From contig CAJULZ010000055.1 of the NCBI GenBank assembly GCA_910587205.1, positions 1 to 17,447 on the forward strand: 17,447 nt of DNA. Reading direction: 5' to 3'. Under the pieces are notes generated by a model. The model had not been told where the DNA came from. It saw nothing but the letters and a program-made list of their open reading frames with translations, and did no database searches. Made by a program: the position numbers and the translations under genes. Source of the DNA: an uncultured Oscillospiraceae bacterium. Lineage in GTDB: Bacteria > Bacillota > Clostridia > Oscillospirales > Oscillospiraceae. Positions 1-6,663 of this stretch are shown here, piece by piece. Each line of letters starts with the position of its first letter. The first letter of the stretch is position 1.

Positions 1-58
1 ATTCCTTTCGCCTTCCCCGTTGAGCTCTCCTCCGTGCCGCGCCCTCGCGAACTTTCTC

Positions 59-87
59 ATCTTACCACACCCTCGGCTCGCTGTCAA
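59..87 (-). promoter_or_regulatory. Strong sigma-A-type promoter (downstream of a tandem pair), firing leftward
   Basis: On the minus strand a perfect -35 TTGACA (82-87) is followed by a 17-nt spacer and -10 TAAGAT (59-64). Transcription would start near position 52 and leave the window to the left. No gene start can be recognised in the remaining ~50 bases. The pairing with a second promoter about 100 bp upstream is typical of rRNA operons and other highly expressed genes, so such a gene probably lies just outside; this is inference. Confidence 0.7.
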
Positions 88-161
88 GAGCTTTTTTCAA
101 TCTCCGGCGAAATTTTTCTCCCGGTTCCTGAAAGCTCTCCCGCTCCGATGAGCGCTTCGTT

Positions 162-191
162 ACTATACCAAATCATTCCCCCCTTTGTCAA
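162..191 (-). promoter_or_regulatory. Strong sigma-A-type promoter (upstream of a tandem pair), firing leftward
   Basis: On the minus strand a perfect -35 TTGACA (186-191) is followed by an 18-nt spacer and -10 TATAGT (162-167). The sequence just upstream (about 192-235) is A/T-rich with A-tracts, resembling an UP element. It lies 82 bp beyond the gerAB-like stop codon and points the same way, but the elements are far stronger than expected for a forespore gene. It therefore probably serves whatever lies left of the window. Confidence 0.65.
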
Positions 192-272
192 CACTTATTT
201 CATATTTTTTCGCCTCTTTTTTTCATTGATTCCGCGACCACAAAATATGCCGTTCCCCCGCCTCGCCAACCA

Positions 273-1187
273 CTATTTGTTCCCTCCTGCGGGCAGTACC
301 GCCGTCAGCGCGGATAGCGCCAGGCACCCCGCCGCGGGCGCCCAGGCCGGCAGCGCCCCCACAGCCCCGGTCAAAGCGGCCCCCAGCGCAACCGCTACCG
401 CCAACGCGGGCCGGGGGCCCTCCCCCCATGTCCGGGACAACAGCCCGATCAACGTCAGGTCGGGGAGCAGCCACAGCGCGGATATCAGCCCTTCCAGCCG
501 GGCGCTCTCCCCCAGCAAGCCCGCCGCGGTAAAGAACGGGTTGTCCACCTGGCCCGCCGTCGGGCCCAGCAGACCCGCCGTCAGCATGGACAGCGCGGCG
601 GAAAGCACACCCAGCGCTCCCAGCCACACCAGCCCCCGGTGGGTCCCCCCCGGTTCCGGCTCTATTTTATATAGGTATGGCAGCACAAACAGCCCCGTGG
701 ACAGGATGAGCCCCCCAGCGGCCAGGGATTCCCCCCAGCTCCCCCGCGGCTCCAGAGCCCACTGCCAATTCAGCCTGGGCGCGCCCAGCAGGAGGATGGC
801 CGCCGTGACCGTCAGCACCGCCAGCCAGAGGATCTCCGCCGCTCGGAAAAAGGCGGCCGCCTTTCCCCAGCCCATCCACAGCAGGGGCAGGGCCGCCAGG
901 GCCATGGCCCACGGCGCGCCCCACATATCTTGCAGCCGTCCCGCAATCCGAGTGAACGCCTGGGCCATCAGCACAGCGGCCCATACCCCGTACAGCGCGT
1001 TCAGCGCCGGATTCAGCGGCCTGCGCCCCACCCGGCGTAGCAGCAGCCATCCGGCCAGCAGCCCCGCGGGCACGCAGGCCAGCATCCACCGCCAGTCTGC
1101 CCGCCCCGCCGCGGCCGCGCCAGCGGACAGCCCGCCCACCAGCACCGCCACCGCTGCCTGCCGGGGAGAAATCTTCCCGCTTTTCAT
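273..1187 (-). CDS. GerAB-family spore germination permease-like protein (compact)
   Basis: Integral membrane subunit of a GerA-type germinant receptor, which sits in the spore inner membrane; the GerB family belongs to the APC transporter superfamily and contributes to germinant recognition. The 304-residue protein opens with KISPRQ, the typical GerAB N-terminus, and then has about nine or ten hydrophobic helices rich in Ala, Leu and Trp. The family is usually ~360 residues, so this is a short member. The ATG at 1187 overlaps the upstream gene's stop by 4 nt (ATGA), with GGAGG 8 nt before it; an ATG two codons further upstream (1193) is less well placed. It is last in the operon gerAA, gerAC-like, gerAB-like. 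No terminator hairpin is obvious after it. Confidence 0.8.
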   Translation of the reverse strand: MKSGKISPRQAAVAVLVGGLSAGAAAAGRADWRWMLACVPAGLLAGWLLLRRVGRRPLNPALNALYGVWAAVLMAQAFTRIAGRLQDMWGAPWAMALAALPLLWMGWGKAAAFFRAAEILWLAVLTVTAAILLLGAPRLNWQWALEPRGSWGESLAAGGLILSTGLFVLPYLYKIEPEPGGTHRGLVWLGALGVLSAALSMLTAGLLGPTAGQVDNPFFTAAGLLGESARLEGLISALWLLPDLTLIGLLSRTWGEGPRPALAVAVALGAALTGAVGALPAWAPAAGCLALSALTAVLPAGGNK

Positions 1188-1735
1188 GACCATTCCTCCC
1201 AATCCAGCAGCGCCGGGCCGTCCTCCGCCCCGGCGAGCAGGGGCAGGGTCAGCGTCCCGTCCTCCAGCGCCGCCAGTGCCTGCACCACCGTAGGGGCCTG
1301 GATGCCCCGCCGCTCCAGCAGCTCCAAGGCGGACGCCGGGTCGGCGCACAGCCCCAGCAGACCCGCCGCGCCCTCCTCCGCCAGCCATACCGTGGCCGCC
1401 GCCCCCAGCTCCGGGTTCCGCAGGGCGGCGGCCAGCACCCCGTCCAGCTCCACGTCCCGGCTTACGATCAGCCAGGACACGCTGGTGAGGGACAGCTCCT
1501 CCTTCCCCGACCAAGGCAGCCCCGCCAGCGCGTCGTCAAAATCCGTCCCGGCGCACTGTCCCCGGCTCTGGTCGGCCTGATCCTCCCCTCCGCACACCGC
1601 CGTGAGCACCACCGGCCCGGACCCGTCCACCCCCAGCACCCGGACCAGCGCCAACCCCTCCGGCTCTTTGGGGGCGGGGCGTCCCCCGGCCAGCAGCACC
1701 GCCAGCCCGATGATCACCAGCAGCCATTTCCTCAC
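1184..1735 (-). CDS. Short GerAC-like germination protein lacking a lipobox cysteine
   Basis: Probable third component of the germinant receptor. GerAC proteins are normally lipoproteins of ~350-400 residues on the outer face of the spore inner membrane. This 183-residue product has a hydrophobic leader, then a segment resembling the start of the GerAC N-terminal domain (GLALVRVLGVDGSG), and later the pattern of a protein naming its own residue series (SWLIVSRDVELDGVLAAALR). The C-terminal two-thirds typical of the family is missing. The lipobox reads LLAGG, with Gly (GGA) where the lipidated Cys is expected, so it cannot be lipidated there. It starts with GTG at 1735, overlapping the gerAA stop by 4 nt (GTGA), and its stop overlaps the next start. 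The assignment rests on position and weak similarity. Confidence 0.65.
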   Translation of the reverse strand: MRKWLLVIIGLAVLLAGGRPAPKEPEGLALVRVLGVDGSGPVVLTAVCGGEDQADQSRGQCAGTDFDDALAGLPWSGKEELSLTSVSWLIVSRDVELDGVLAAALRNPELGAAATVWLAEEGAAGLLGLCADPASALELLERRGIQAPTVVQALAALEDGTLTLPLLAGAEDGPALLDWEEWS

Positions 1736-3252
1736 CCCTGGTTCCTCCTGTTCTCCGTGTTCAGATAATCCGGCCGGGTCTTGACCTCCGGAAGCGGCTC
1801 CCGGAGCACCGTATGCCCCTCCTTCTGCCGCCCCGCGTTGGAGGCAAAGGGGGTGAGATAGGCCACCCCGAAGGTCTCCAGCAGAGCCAGGCGGTACACC
1901 AGTGCGGTCCCCGCCACGGCCAGCCCCACCAGGCCCAACAGCCCGCCGGCAACGGTCAGCCCAAACCGCCACAGGCGCAGCGCCCCAGCGAAATCCTGGC
2001 TGGGCGCGGTGTACCCCGCGATGCCCGCAATCGCCACCACCACCAGCACAGCGGGGGACACCAGCTTGGCCTCCACCGCCGCCGACCCCACCACCAGGCC
2101 GCCCAGGATGGACACCGTCTGCCCCACGGAGGAGGGCAGGCGCAGCCCCGCCTCCTGGAGCACCTCAAAGGCCAGCAGCATCACCAGCACCTCCGTCAGC
2201 GTGGAAAAGGGCACGTCCGCCTTGGCGGCGATGATGGATAGCGTGAGCTTCACCGGGATGAGCTCCGGACAGAACAGAACCGCCGCCACATACAGCCCCG
2301 GCAGGAACAGCGTCACCAACATGCACACATAGCGCAGCACCGACAGCGCCCCCGCCACAGCCCAGCCGCTGCTCCGGTCCTGACCGGTGCGGAAAAAGCT
2401 GTCCAGGGTGGCGGGAAACAGCCAGCCCATGGGGATGCCGTCCACAATCACCCCCACCCGCCCCTCCGCCAAGCCGGTGCAGAACCGGTCCGGCCGCTCG
2501 GTGTAGGCGGTGAGAGGGAACGCCGTCCCCCGCTCCTGCGTGACATACTGCTCCAGGCTTCCCGTCATGAGCAGCGCGTCGATGTCGATCTGCTCCAGCT
2601 TGGCCTTTACCTGCGCCGCCAGGTCCGGGTCGGCGATGCCGTCCACATAGAGTACGTCCACCGGGGTGAGGGACTGCCGCCCCACCACCTGCTCCTCGAT
2701 TTTCAGCTCCGGGGCGCGAAAGCGCCTGCGCACCAGGGAGGTGTTGGTGCGCAGGCTCTCCACAAAGGAATCCCTGGCCCCCTTCACGTCCGGCTCGTTT
2801 TCCGGGTTGGACACGGAGCGCTTCTCCTCCGTCCCGGCGGACAGGGTAAGCACTTTGGCTTTTCCCGGGAAAAACAGGGCTACCGAGCCGTCGATCAGGT
2901 CGAAGATCACCTGGTCGGCGGTGTCCCGGCTGTTCACCACCAGGGAGTACAGCCCGCCCTTCTCCATCAGGTCGAAGGCGGTGTCCATGTCCGGGGCGTC
3001 CCGCAGCGCCTCATTCTGGGTGAGGGGGCGCAGCACATAGTCGCACGCCCGCTCATTGCGCACCTGCCCGGCGATAAACAGCATCTCCACCTGCCGTCCG
3101 GGGTCGTTGTTCAGGTAGAGGGTGCGCCGGTTGAAGTCGGCGCACCGGTCAAACACCCCGGCGACGGCGTCCGCCGTCAGCGGCAGGTCGTACCGCGGTT
3201 CCCGCCGGGGATGGGGGGGCGGCGCCCCTTTTTTCATGCCAAAAACACCCAC
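1732..3252 (-). CDS. GerAA-family spore germination receptor subunit
   Basis: First gene of the germinant receptor operon. The GerA family subunit has a large N-terminal cytoplasmic domain followed by membrane helices and helps to couple nutrient sensing to ion release in the spore. This 506-residue protein, normal for the family, has a soluble part at about 30-285 with family-like segments (DVLYVDGIAD, VGVIVDGIPMGWLFPATLDSF), then four to six helices at about 300-450, including FSTLTEVLVMLLAFEVLQEA and SVGQTVSILGGLVVG. The start is GTG at 3252: AAGGAGG lies 7 nt upstream, whereas the internal ATG at 3237 is too far away. A sigma-G-like promoter precedes it, and the two downstream ger genes overlap in sequence. 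Confidence 0.93.
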   Translation of the reverse strand: MGVFGMKKGAPPPHPRREPRYDLPLTADAVAGVFDRCADFNRRTLYLNNDPGRQVEMLFIAGQVRNERACDYVLRPLTQNEALRDAPDMDTAFDLMEKGGLYSLVVNSRDTADQVIFDLIDGSVALFFPGKAKVLTLSAGTEEKRSVSNPENEPDVKGARDSFVESLRTNTSLVRRRFRAPELKIEEQVVGRQSLTPVDVLYVDGIADPDLAAQVKAKLEQIDIDALLMTGSLEQYVTQERGTAFPLTAYTERPDRFCTGLAEGRVGVIVDGIPMGWLFPATLDSFFRTGQDRSSGWAVAGALSVLRYVCMLVTLFLPGLYVAAVLFCPELIPVKLTLSIIAAKADVPFSTLTEVLVMLLAFEVLQEAGLRLPSSVGQTVSILGGLVVGSAAVEAKLVSPAVLVVVAIAGIAGYTAPSQDFAGALRLWRFGLTVAGGLLGLVGLAVAGTALVYRLALLETFGVAYLTPFASNAGRQKEGHTVLREPLPEVKTRPDYLNTENRRNQG

Positions 3253-3271
3253 ACACCCGCCTCCTTTTGGG

Positions 3272-3302
3272 TAAGTATGCCTTGATTGTATGAAAGCTAT
3301 GC
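3272..3302 (-). promoter_or_regulatory. Sigma-G-like promoter of the ger operon
   Basis: On the minus strand a -35-like GCATA (3298-3302) is followed by an 18-nt spacer and a -10-like CATACTTA (3272-3279). This fits the sigma-G pattern gHATR-N17/18-CATWHTA with one mismatch. The -10 ends 5 nt before the Shine-Dalgarno of gerAA. Forespore expression by sigma-G is the established mode for gerA operons, so position and motif agree. Confidence 0.6.
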
Positions 3303-3354
3303 AAAAATCAAGTCAATTGGTGCTTTTTTGTACAGCTATTTCCTCGAAAGCAAA

Positions 3355-3383
3355 TTGACTGCCCCTGATAATCATGATAAACT
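3355..3383 (+). promoter_or_regulatory. Sigma-A promoter of nfnAB
   Basis: -35 TTGACT (3355-3360), 17-nt spacer, -10 TAAACT (3378-3383). The predicted start near 3390 gives a leader of about 50 nt ahead of nfnA. It diverges from the ger promoter. Confidence 0.6.
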
Positions 3384-3398
3384 ATTCCATATAAATAT

Positions 3399-3415
3399 GG
3401 GCGGCATTGCCGCCC
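3399..3415 (+). other. 5'-UTR hairpin of nfnAB
   Basis: A perfect 7-bp stem GGGCGGC/GCCGCCC with a 3-nt loop lies about 10 nt after the predicted transcription start and 25 nt before the ATG. There is no U-tract, so it is not a terminator. A stabilising role at the mRNA 5' end is possible but untested. Confidence 0.4.
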
Positions 3416-3440
3416 CAAACTCCGGAAAGAAGGGACGCCT

Positions 3441-4283
3441 ATGTATCGCATTGTGAAAAAACGGGTGCTCAACCCCACCGTCACCCTGATGGAGGTGGAG
3501 GCCCCCGCCGTGGCCCGCAAGGCGGAGCCGGGGCAGTTTATCATCCTCCGGGTGGACGAGGAGGGGGAGCGCATCCCCCTGACCATCGCCGCCTACGACC
3601 GGGAGGCGGGCACCGTCACCATCATCTTCCAGATCGTGGGCGGAACCACGGAAAAGCTGAACCACAAAGAGGAGGGCGACTTCCTCCAGGACTTCGTGGG
3701 TCCCCTGGGCCGGGCCACCGAGACCGAGGGCTTGAAGCGGGTTGCCGTGGTGGGCGGCGGCGTGGGCACCGCCATCGCCTACCCCGTGGCAAAGAAGCTC
3801 CACGATGTAGGCTGCCACGTGGATCTCATCGTTGGCTTCCGGAACAAGGACCTGGTGATCCTGGAGGACGAGTTCAAGGCCGCCTCCACCCAGCTCATCA
3901 TCGGCACCGACGACGGCTCCTGCGGCAAAAAAGCCCTGGTGACAGACCTGCTGAAAGAGCAGATCGAGGCGGGGGCCCAGTACGACCGGGTCATCGCCAT
4001 CGGCCCGGTGATCATGATGAAATTCGTGTGTGAGCTCACCAAGAAATACGACATCCCCACGGTGGTGTCCATGAACCCCATCATGATCGACGGCACCGGG
4101 ATGTGCGGCGGCTGCCGGCTGAGCGTGGGGGGCGAGACCAAGTTCGCCTGCGTGGACGGCCCGGAGTTCGACGGCCACAAGGTGGACTTCGACGAGGCCA
4201 TGGTCCGCGGCGCCATGTACAAGGACTTCGAGCGGCACGCCTATGAGGAGGCCTGCAATCTGTTCCGCCAGGAGGTAAAATAA
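3441..4283 (+). CDS. nfnA: NADH-dependent ferredoxin:NADP+ oxidoreductase subunit A (NfnA; sulfide dehydrogenase beta-like)
   Basis: Small subunit of the cytoplasmic NfnAB flavin-based electron-bifurcating transhydrogenase, which couples reduced ferredoxin and NADH to NADP+ reduction. The 280 residues show an FAD-binding ferredoxin-reductase fold: a beta-barrel part at about 1-95 with GQFIILR and IPLTIA, then a nucleotide-binding part starting VAVVGGGVGTAIAYPVAK at 101. A C-terminal [2Fe-2S] motif follows with Cys222, Cys225 and Cys237 (MCGGCRLSVGG...FACVDG). Three Cys plus one Asp ligate this cluster in characterised NfnA. The start has a GAAGGG ribosome site. nfnB begins 1 nt after its stop, and the paired order nfnA-nfnB distinguishes it from PyrK, which lies with pyrD. 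Confidence 0.93.
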   Translation: MYRIVKKRVLNPTVTLMEVEAPAVARKAEPGQFIILRVDEEGERIPLTIAAYDREAGTVTIIFQIVGGTTEKLNHKEEGDFLQDFVGPLGRATETEGLKRVAVVGGGVGTAIAYPVAKKLHDVGCHVDLIVGFRNKDLVILEDEFKAASTQLIIGTDDGSCGKKALVTDLLKEQIEAGAQYDRVIAIGPVIMMKFVCELTKKYDIPTVVSMNPIMIDGTGMCGGCRLSVGGETKFACVDGPEFDGHKVDFDEAMVRGAMYKDFERHAYEEACNLFRQEVK

Positions 4284-4284
4284 G

Positions 4285-5697
4285 ATGCCCAACATGAGAC
4301 CAGACAAAAACCCCATGCCCCACCAGGACCCCGTGGTGCGGGCCACAAACTTCAACGAGGTGGCCCTGGGCTACACCCGGGAGCAGGCCATGGACGAGGC
4401 CCAGCGCTGCCTGAACTGCAAGAATATGCCCTGCGTGGCCGGGTGCCCGGTGCAGATCCACATCCCTGAGTTCATCGCCAAGGTGGCGGAGGGAGACTTT
4501 GAGGCGGCCTACCAGATCATCGCCCAGGACTCCGCCCTGCCCGCCGTGTGCGGCCGGGTCTGCCCCCAGGAGAGCCAGTGCGAGGCCAAGTGCGTCCGGG
4601 GCATCAAGAACGAGCCGGTGGGCATCGGCCGTTTGGAGCGGTTCGTGGCCGACTGGCACAACGCCAACGCCACGGACAAGGCCGTCCCCCCCGCCCCCAA
4701 CGGCCACAAGGTGGCGGTGATCGGCTCCGGCCCCGCGGGGCTGACCTGCGCCGGGGATCTCGCCAAGAAGGGCTATGACGTCACCGTGTTCGAGGCCCTG
4801 CACCTGGCGGGGGGCGTGCTGGTGTACGGCATCCCGGAGTTCCGCCTGCCCAAGTCCATCGTGCAAAAAGAAGTGGACACCCTCAAGGAGCTGGGTGTGA
4901 AGGTAGAGACGAATATGGTCATTGGACGTTGCATTACCATCGACGAGCTGAAGGAGGAGTTCGGCTTCGAGGCGGTGTTCATCGGCTCCGGCGCGGGCCT
5001 GCCCAAGTTTATGAACATACCCGGCGAGAATTTGAAGGGCGTATACTCCGCCAACGAGTTCCTCACCCGCATCAACCTGATGAAGGCCTACAAAGATGGG
5101 GCGGACACCCCCATCCAGCACAGCACCACCGTGGCGGTTGTCGGGGGCGGCAACGTGGCCATGGACGCGGCCCGGTGCGCCAAGCGCCTGGGGGCCGAGG
5201 TGTACATCGTCTACCGCCGCTCCGAGAAGGAGCTCCCCGCCCGGGCGGAGGAGGTGGAGCACGCCAAGGAGGAGGGCATCATCTTCAAGACCCTCACCAA
5301 CCCCACCGAGATCCTGGGCCACCACAACCCGGACGACCCCAGGGACCCCAAAAACGGCTCCGTGGCGGGCATCCGCTGCGTGGAGATGGAGCTGGGCGAG
5401 CCCGACGCCTCCGGCCGCCGCCGCCCCATCGTGAAGAAAGGCAGCGAGTTTGAGATTCCCCTGGACTGCGTGATCATGGCCCTGGGCACCAGCCCCAACC
5501 CGCTGATCAAGTCCACCACCCAGGGGCTTGAAACCGAGAAGTGGGGCGGCATCATTGCCGATGAGAACGGCCTCACCAGCCGGGAGAACGTGTACGCCGG
5601 CGGCGACGCCGTCACCGGCGCGGCCACGGTGATCCTGGCCATGGGCGCAGGCAAGACGGCGGCGAAAGCCATCCACGAGACCCTTTCCAAGAAGTAA
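4285..5697 (+). CDS. nfnB: NADH-dependent ferredoxin:NADP+ oxidoreductase subunit B (NfnB; GltD-like)
   Basis: Large subunit of NfnAB, related to the small (beta) subunit of glutamate synthase; older annotations call it gltA/gltD. It carries the bifurcating FAD, the NADP(H) site and two [4Fe-4S] clusters. In the 470 residues the cluster cysteines are visible at 42, 45, 50, 54 and 89, 93, 99, 103. The FAD dinucleotide fold VIGSGPAGLTCAGDLAKKGY starts at 145, the NADPH fold VAVVGGGNVAMDAARCAKRL at 283, and the C-terminal FAD motif GGDAVTGAATVILAMGAGKTA ends the protein. AGGAGG overlaps the end of nfnA, indicating coupled translation. No large glutamate synthase subunit is adjacent, which favours Nfn over GOGAT. 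Its last ~50 bp and terminator recur at 6595-6699. Confidence 0.93.
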   Translation: MPNMRPDKNPMPHQDPVVRATNFNEVALGYTREQAMDEAQRCLNCKNMPCVAGCPVQIHIPEFIAKVAEGDFEAAYQIIAQDSALPAVCGRVCPQESQCEAKCVRGIKNEPVGIGRLERFVADWHNANATDKAVPPAPNGHKVAVIGSGPAGLTCAGDLAKKGYDVTVFEALHLAGGVLVYGIPEFRLPKSIVQKEVDTLKELGVKVETNMVIGRCITIDELKEEFGFEAVFIGSGAGLPKFMNIPGENLKGVYSANEFLTRINLMKAYKDGADTPIQHSTTVAVVGGGNVAMDAARCAKRLGAEVYIVYRRSEKELPARAEEVEHAKEEGIIFKTLTNPTEILGHHNPDDPRDPKNGSVAGIRCVEMELGEPDASGRRRPIVKKGSEFEIPLDCVIMALGTSPNPLIKSTTQGLETEKWGGIIADENGLTSRENVYAGGDAVTGAATVILAMGAGKTAAKAIHETLSKK

Positions 5698-5712
5698 AAG
5701 GTGTGATATAAT
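5684..5712 (+). promoter_or_regulatory. Promoter-like TTTCCA-17-TATAAT overlapping the nfnB end
   Basis: A perfect -10 TATAAT (5707-5712) has a weak -35 TTTCCA (5684-5689) at exactly 17 nt. The predicted start (about 5719) falls inside the 5' arm of the next hairpin, so its own transcript could not fold that terminator. It would drive the Sel1 gene. The same arrangement is kept in the second repeat copy. Confidence 0.5.
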
Positions 5713-5713
5713 G

Positions 5714-5747
5714 ACTGCCAGGGTTTTCAGCCCTGGCAGTTATTTTT
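5714..5747 (+). terminator. Rho-independent terminator of nfnAB
   Basis: Perfect 10-bp stem ACTGCCAGGG/CCCTGGCAGT (5714-5723 with 5731-5740), 7-nt loop, followed by TATTTTT. Confidence 0.9.
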
Positions 5748-5765
5748 AATGAGAGGAAATACTCC

Positions 5766-6149
5766 ATGAGTTATTATCAGCCATGCAGGGAATTGGATGA
5801 ATGTAACCGCCTCATTGCGGCGTATTTCAACACAGAGCAGTATGAAACGTGCTTCCAGGGCCACTTGGCGCTGGCCGAGGGCGGTTATCCCCTGGCGGAG
5901 TGCCAGGTGGGGTATTTCTACCACGAGGGCTTAGGCGTGGAAAAGGATCTGTCCCAGGTGTTTGCCTGGACGAAACGGGCCGCCGAACACGACGACTGGG
6001 ACGCGCAGTATAACCTGGGCTGCTTCTATGCGGAGGGCACCGGGACCGCGCCCGACCTGGAGCGGGCGAAGCACTGGTGGCGCCGGGCGGCGGAGCAGGG
6101 CCATGATCTGGCGCAGAAGAAATGCCGAGAGCTGGGTATCCAATTTTGA
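5766..6149 (+). CDS. Sel1-like repeat protein
   Basis: A 127-residue, probably cytoplasmic protein with Sel1-like (TPR-related) alpha-helical repeats, which usually act as protein-interaction scaffolds. Two full repeats are visible: about 38-73 (AEGGYPLAECQVGYFYHEGLGV...AFAWTKRAAE pattern) and 74-112 (DAQYNLGCFYAEGTGT...WWRRAAEQG). The N-terminal 37 residues are probably a degenerate helical pair. There is no signal peptide. GAGAGGAAAT precedes the ATG. The following GNAT gene starts within its stop codon (TTGA overlap), so the two are translationally coupled. It lies inside the segment bracketed by the nfnB-tail repeat. Its partner is not identifiable from the sequence. Confidence 0.8.
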   Translation: MSYYQPCRELDECNRLIAAYFNTEQYETCFQGHLALAEGGYPLAECQVGYFYHEGLGVEKDLSQVFAWTKRAAEHDDWDAQYNLGCFYAEGTGTAPDLERAKHWWRRAAEQGHDLAQKKCRELGIQF

Positions 6150-6571
6150 CAAACATTAGGACAGCGGACCCGGGCGACCTCCCCGCCCTTTCCCTCCTGG
6201 ACCGCCATATCTCTGAGGCCGAGCTGGAGACCAGCGTCCGGCTGGGCCGGGTATACGTCGCGGAGGAACAGGGGGCGCTTGCGGGCTGGCTGCGCTGGAA
6301 CCTGTTCTGGGACAACACCCCCTTTCTAAACCTGCTCTATGTTCTGGACGCCCACCAGGGACGGGGCCTTGGGCGGGCGCTCATGGCCCGCTGGGAGGCG
6401 CGGATGACCCAGGCAGGCTATGAAACCCTCATGACCTCCACCCAGGCCGGCGAGTGCGCCCAGCATTTTTACAACAGGCTGGGTTATGTAGCCGTGGGCG
6501 GCTTCCTGCCCCCCGGCGAGGGGTACGAGCTGATTTTTTGCAAAAGACTGAGAGAGAGGCCGGTTTTATGA
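6146..6571 (+). CDS. GNAT-family N-acetyltransferase
   Basis: A 141-residue acetyl-CoA-dependent N-acetyltransferase with unknown acceptor. The acetyl-CoA pyrophosphate-binding motif A is clear at LLYVLDAHQGRGLGRALMARW (QGRGLGRA), and the C-terminal GNAT strand/helix is FYNRLGYVAVGGFLPPGEGYELIF. The start is taken as TTG at 6146, overlapping the Sel1 stop as TTGA; the protein then begins (M)TNIRTADPGDL, as usual for the family. An in-frame ATG at 6122 would overlap the Sel1 gene by 28 nt and add eight residues that do not fit a GNAT start. Its own TGA overlaps the ATG of the small chimeric ORF that follows. Confidence 0.85.
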   Translation: MTNIRTADPGDLPALSLLDRHISEAELETSVRLGRVYVAEEQGALAGWLRWNLFWDNTPFLNLLYVLDAHQGRGLGRALMARWEARMTQAGYETLMTSTQAGECAQHFYNRLGYVAVGGFLPPGEGYELIFCKRLRERPVL

Positions 6572-6645
6572 TCATCTGGCTCAACGGCGCCTTCGGCGCG
6601 GGCAGGACGGCGGCAAAGGCCATCCACGAGGCCCTTTCCAAATAA
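6568..6645 (+). pseudogene. Truncated P-loop kinase start fused in frame to a copy of the nfnB C-terminus
   Basis: A 25-codon ORF whose ATG overlaps the GNAT stop (ATGA). Its first nine residues, MIIWLNGAF, followed by GAG(R)T look like the start of small AAA/P-loop kinases (typically MIIWINGAFGSGKT). From GAGRT onward it is instead the NfnB C-terminus, TAAKAIHEALSK, including the stop and the downstream terminator. The junction falls where both genes encode GxGKT-like residues, which suggests recombination at a short homology. The Lys-to-Arg change would disable a Walker A motif. It is most likely a remnant and not a working protein. Confidence 0.65.
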
Positions 6646-6663
6646 GAAAAACCGTGCTATAAT
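6635..6663 (+). promoter_or_regulatory. Promoter-like TTTCCA-17-TATAAT in repeat copy 2
   Basis: -35-like TTTCCA (6635-6640), 17-nt spacer, perfect -10 TATAAT (6658-6663). The spacing is identical to that of copy 1 although the spacer sequence has diverged. It would drive the gene at 6717 from a start inside the terminator's 5' arm. Confidence 0.5.

Larger units (their letters stand above)
5644..5747 (+). repeat. Direct repeat copy 1: 3' end of nfnB, promoter-like site and terminator
   Basis: 104 nt that recur as a diverged direct copy at 6595-6699. The first 47 nt match at 42 positions, all five differences being transitions, and the reading frame is conserved (GAGKTAAKAIHETLSKK against GAGRTAAKAIHEALSK). 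The TTTCCA/TATAAT spacing and the terminator hairpin are also conserved. This copy is the genuine nfnB end. Confidence 0.9.

Noticed and set aside
34..1293. Long plus-strand open frame opposite the gerAB-like gene
   Set aside because: Low-complexity Pro/Ala/Ser product from the antisense of a GC-rich gene. It has no ribosome site and it crosses the tandem promoters and the gene overlap.
4081..5676. 531-codon minus-strand open frame opposite nfnB
   Set aside because: Antisense shadow of a well-recognised, motif-complete nfnB.
4285..5697. Glutamate synthase small subunit
   Set aside because: The adjacent NfnA-type subunit with its [2Fe-2S] motif and the absence of a large glutamate synthase gene favour NfnB.
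5766..6571. Toxin-antitoxin or defence pair (Sel1 plus GNAT)
   Set aside because: GNAT toxins usually pair with a small DNA-binding antitoxin. The Sel1 protein has no such domain and nothing else in the segment supports defence.
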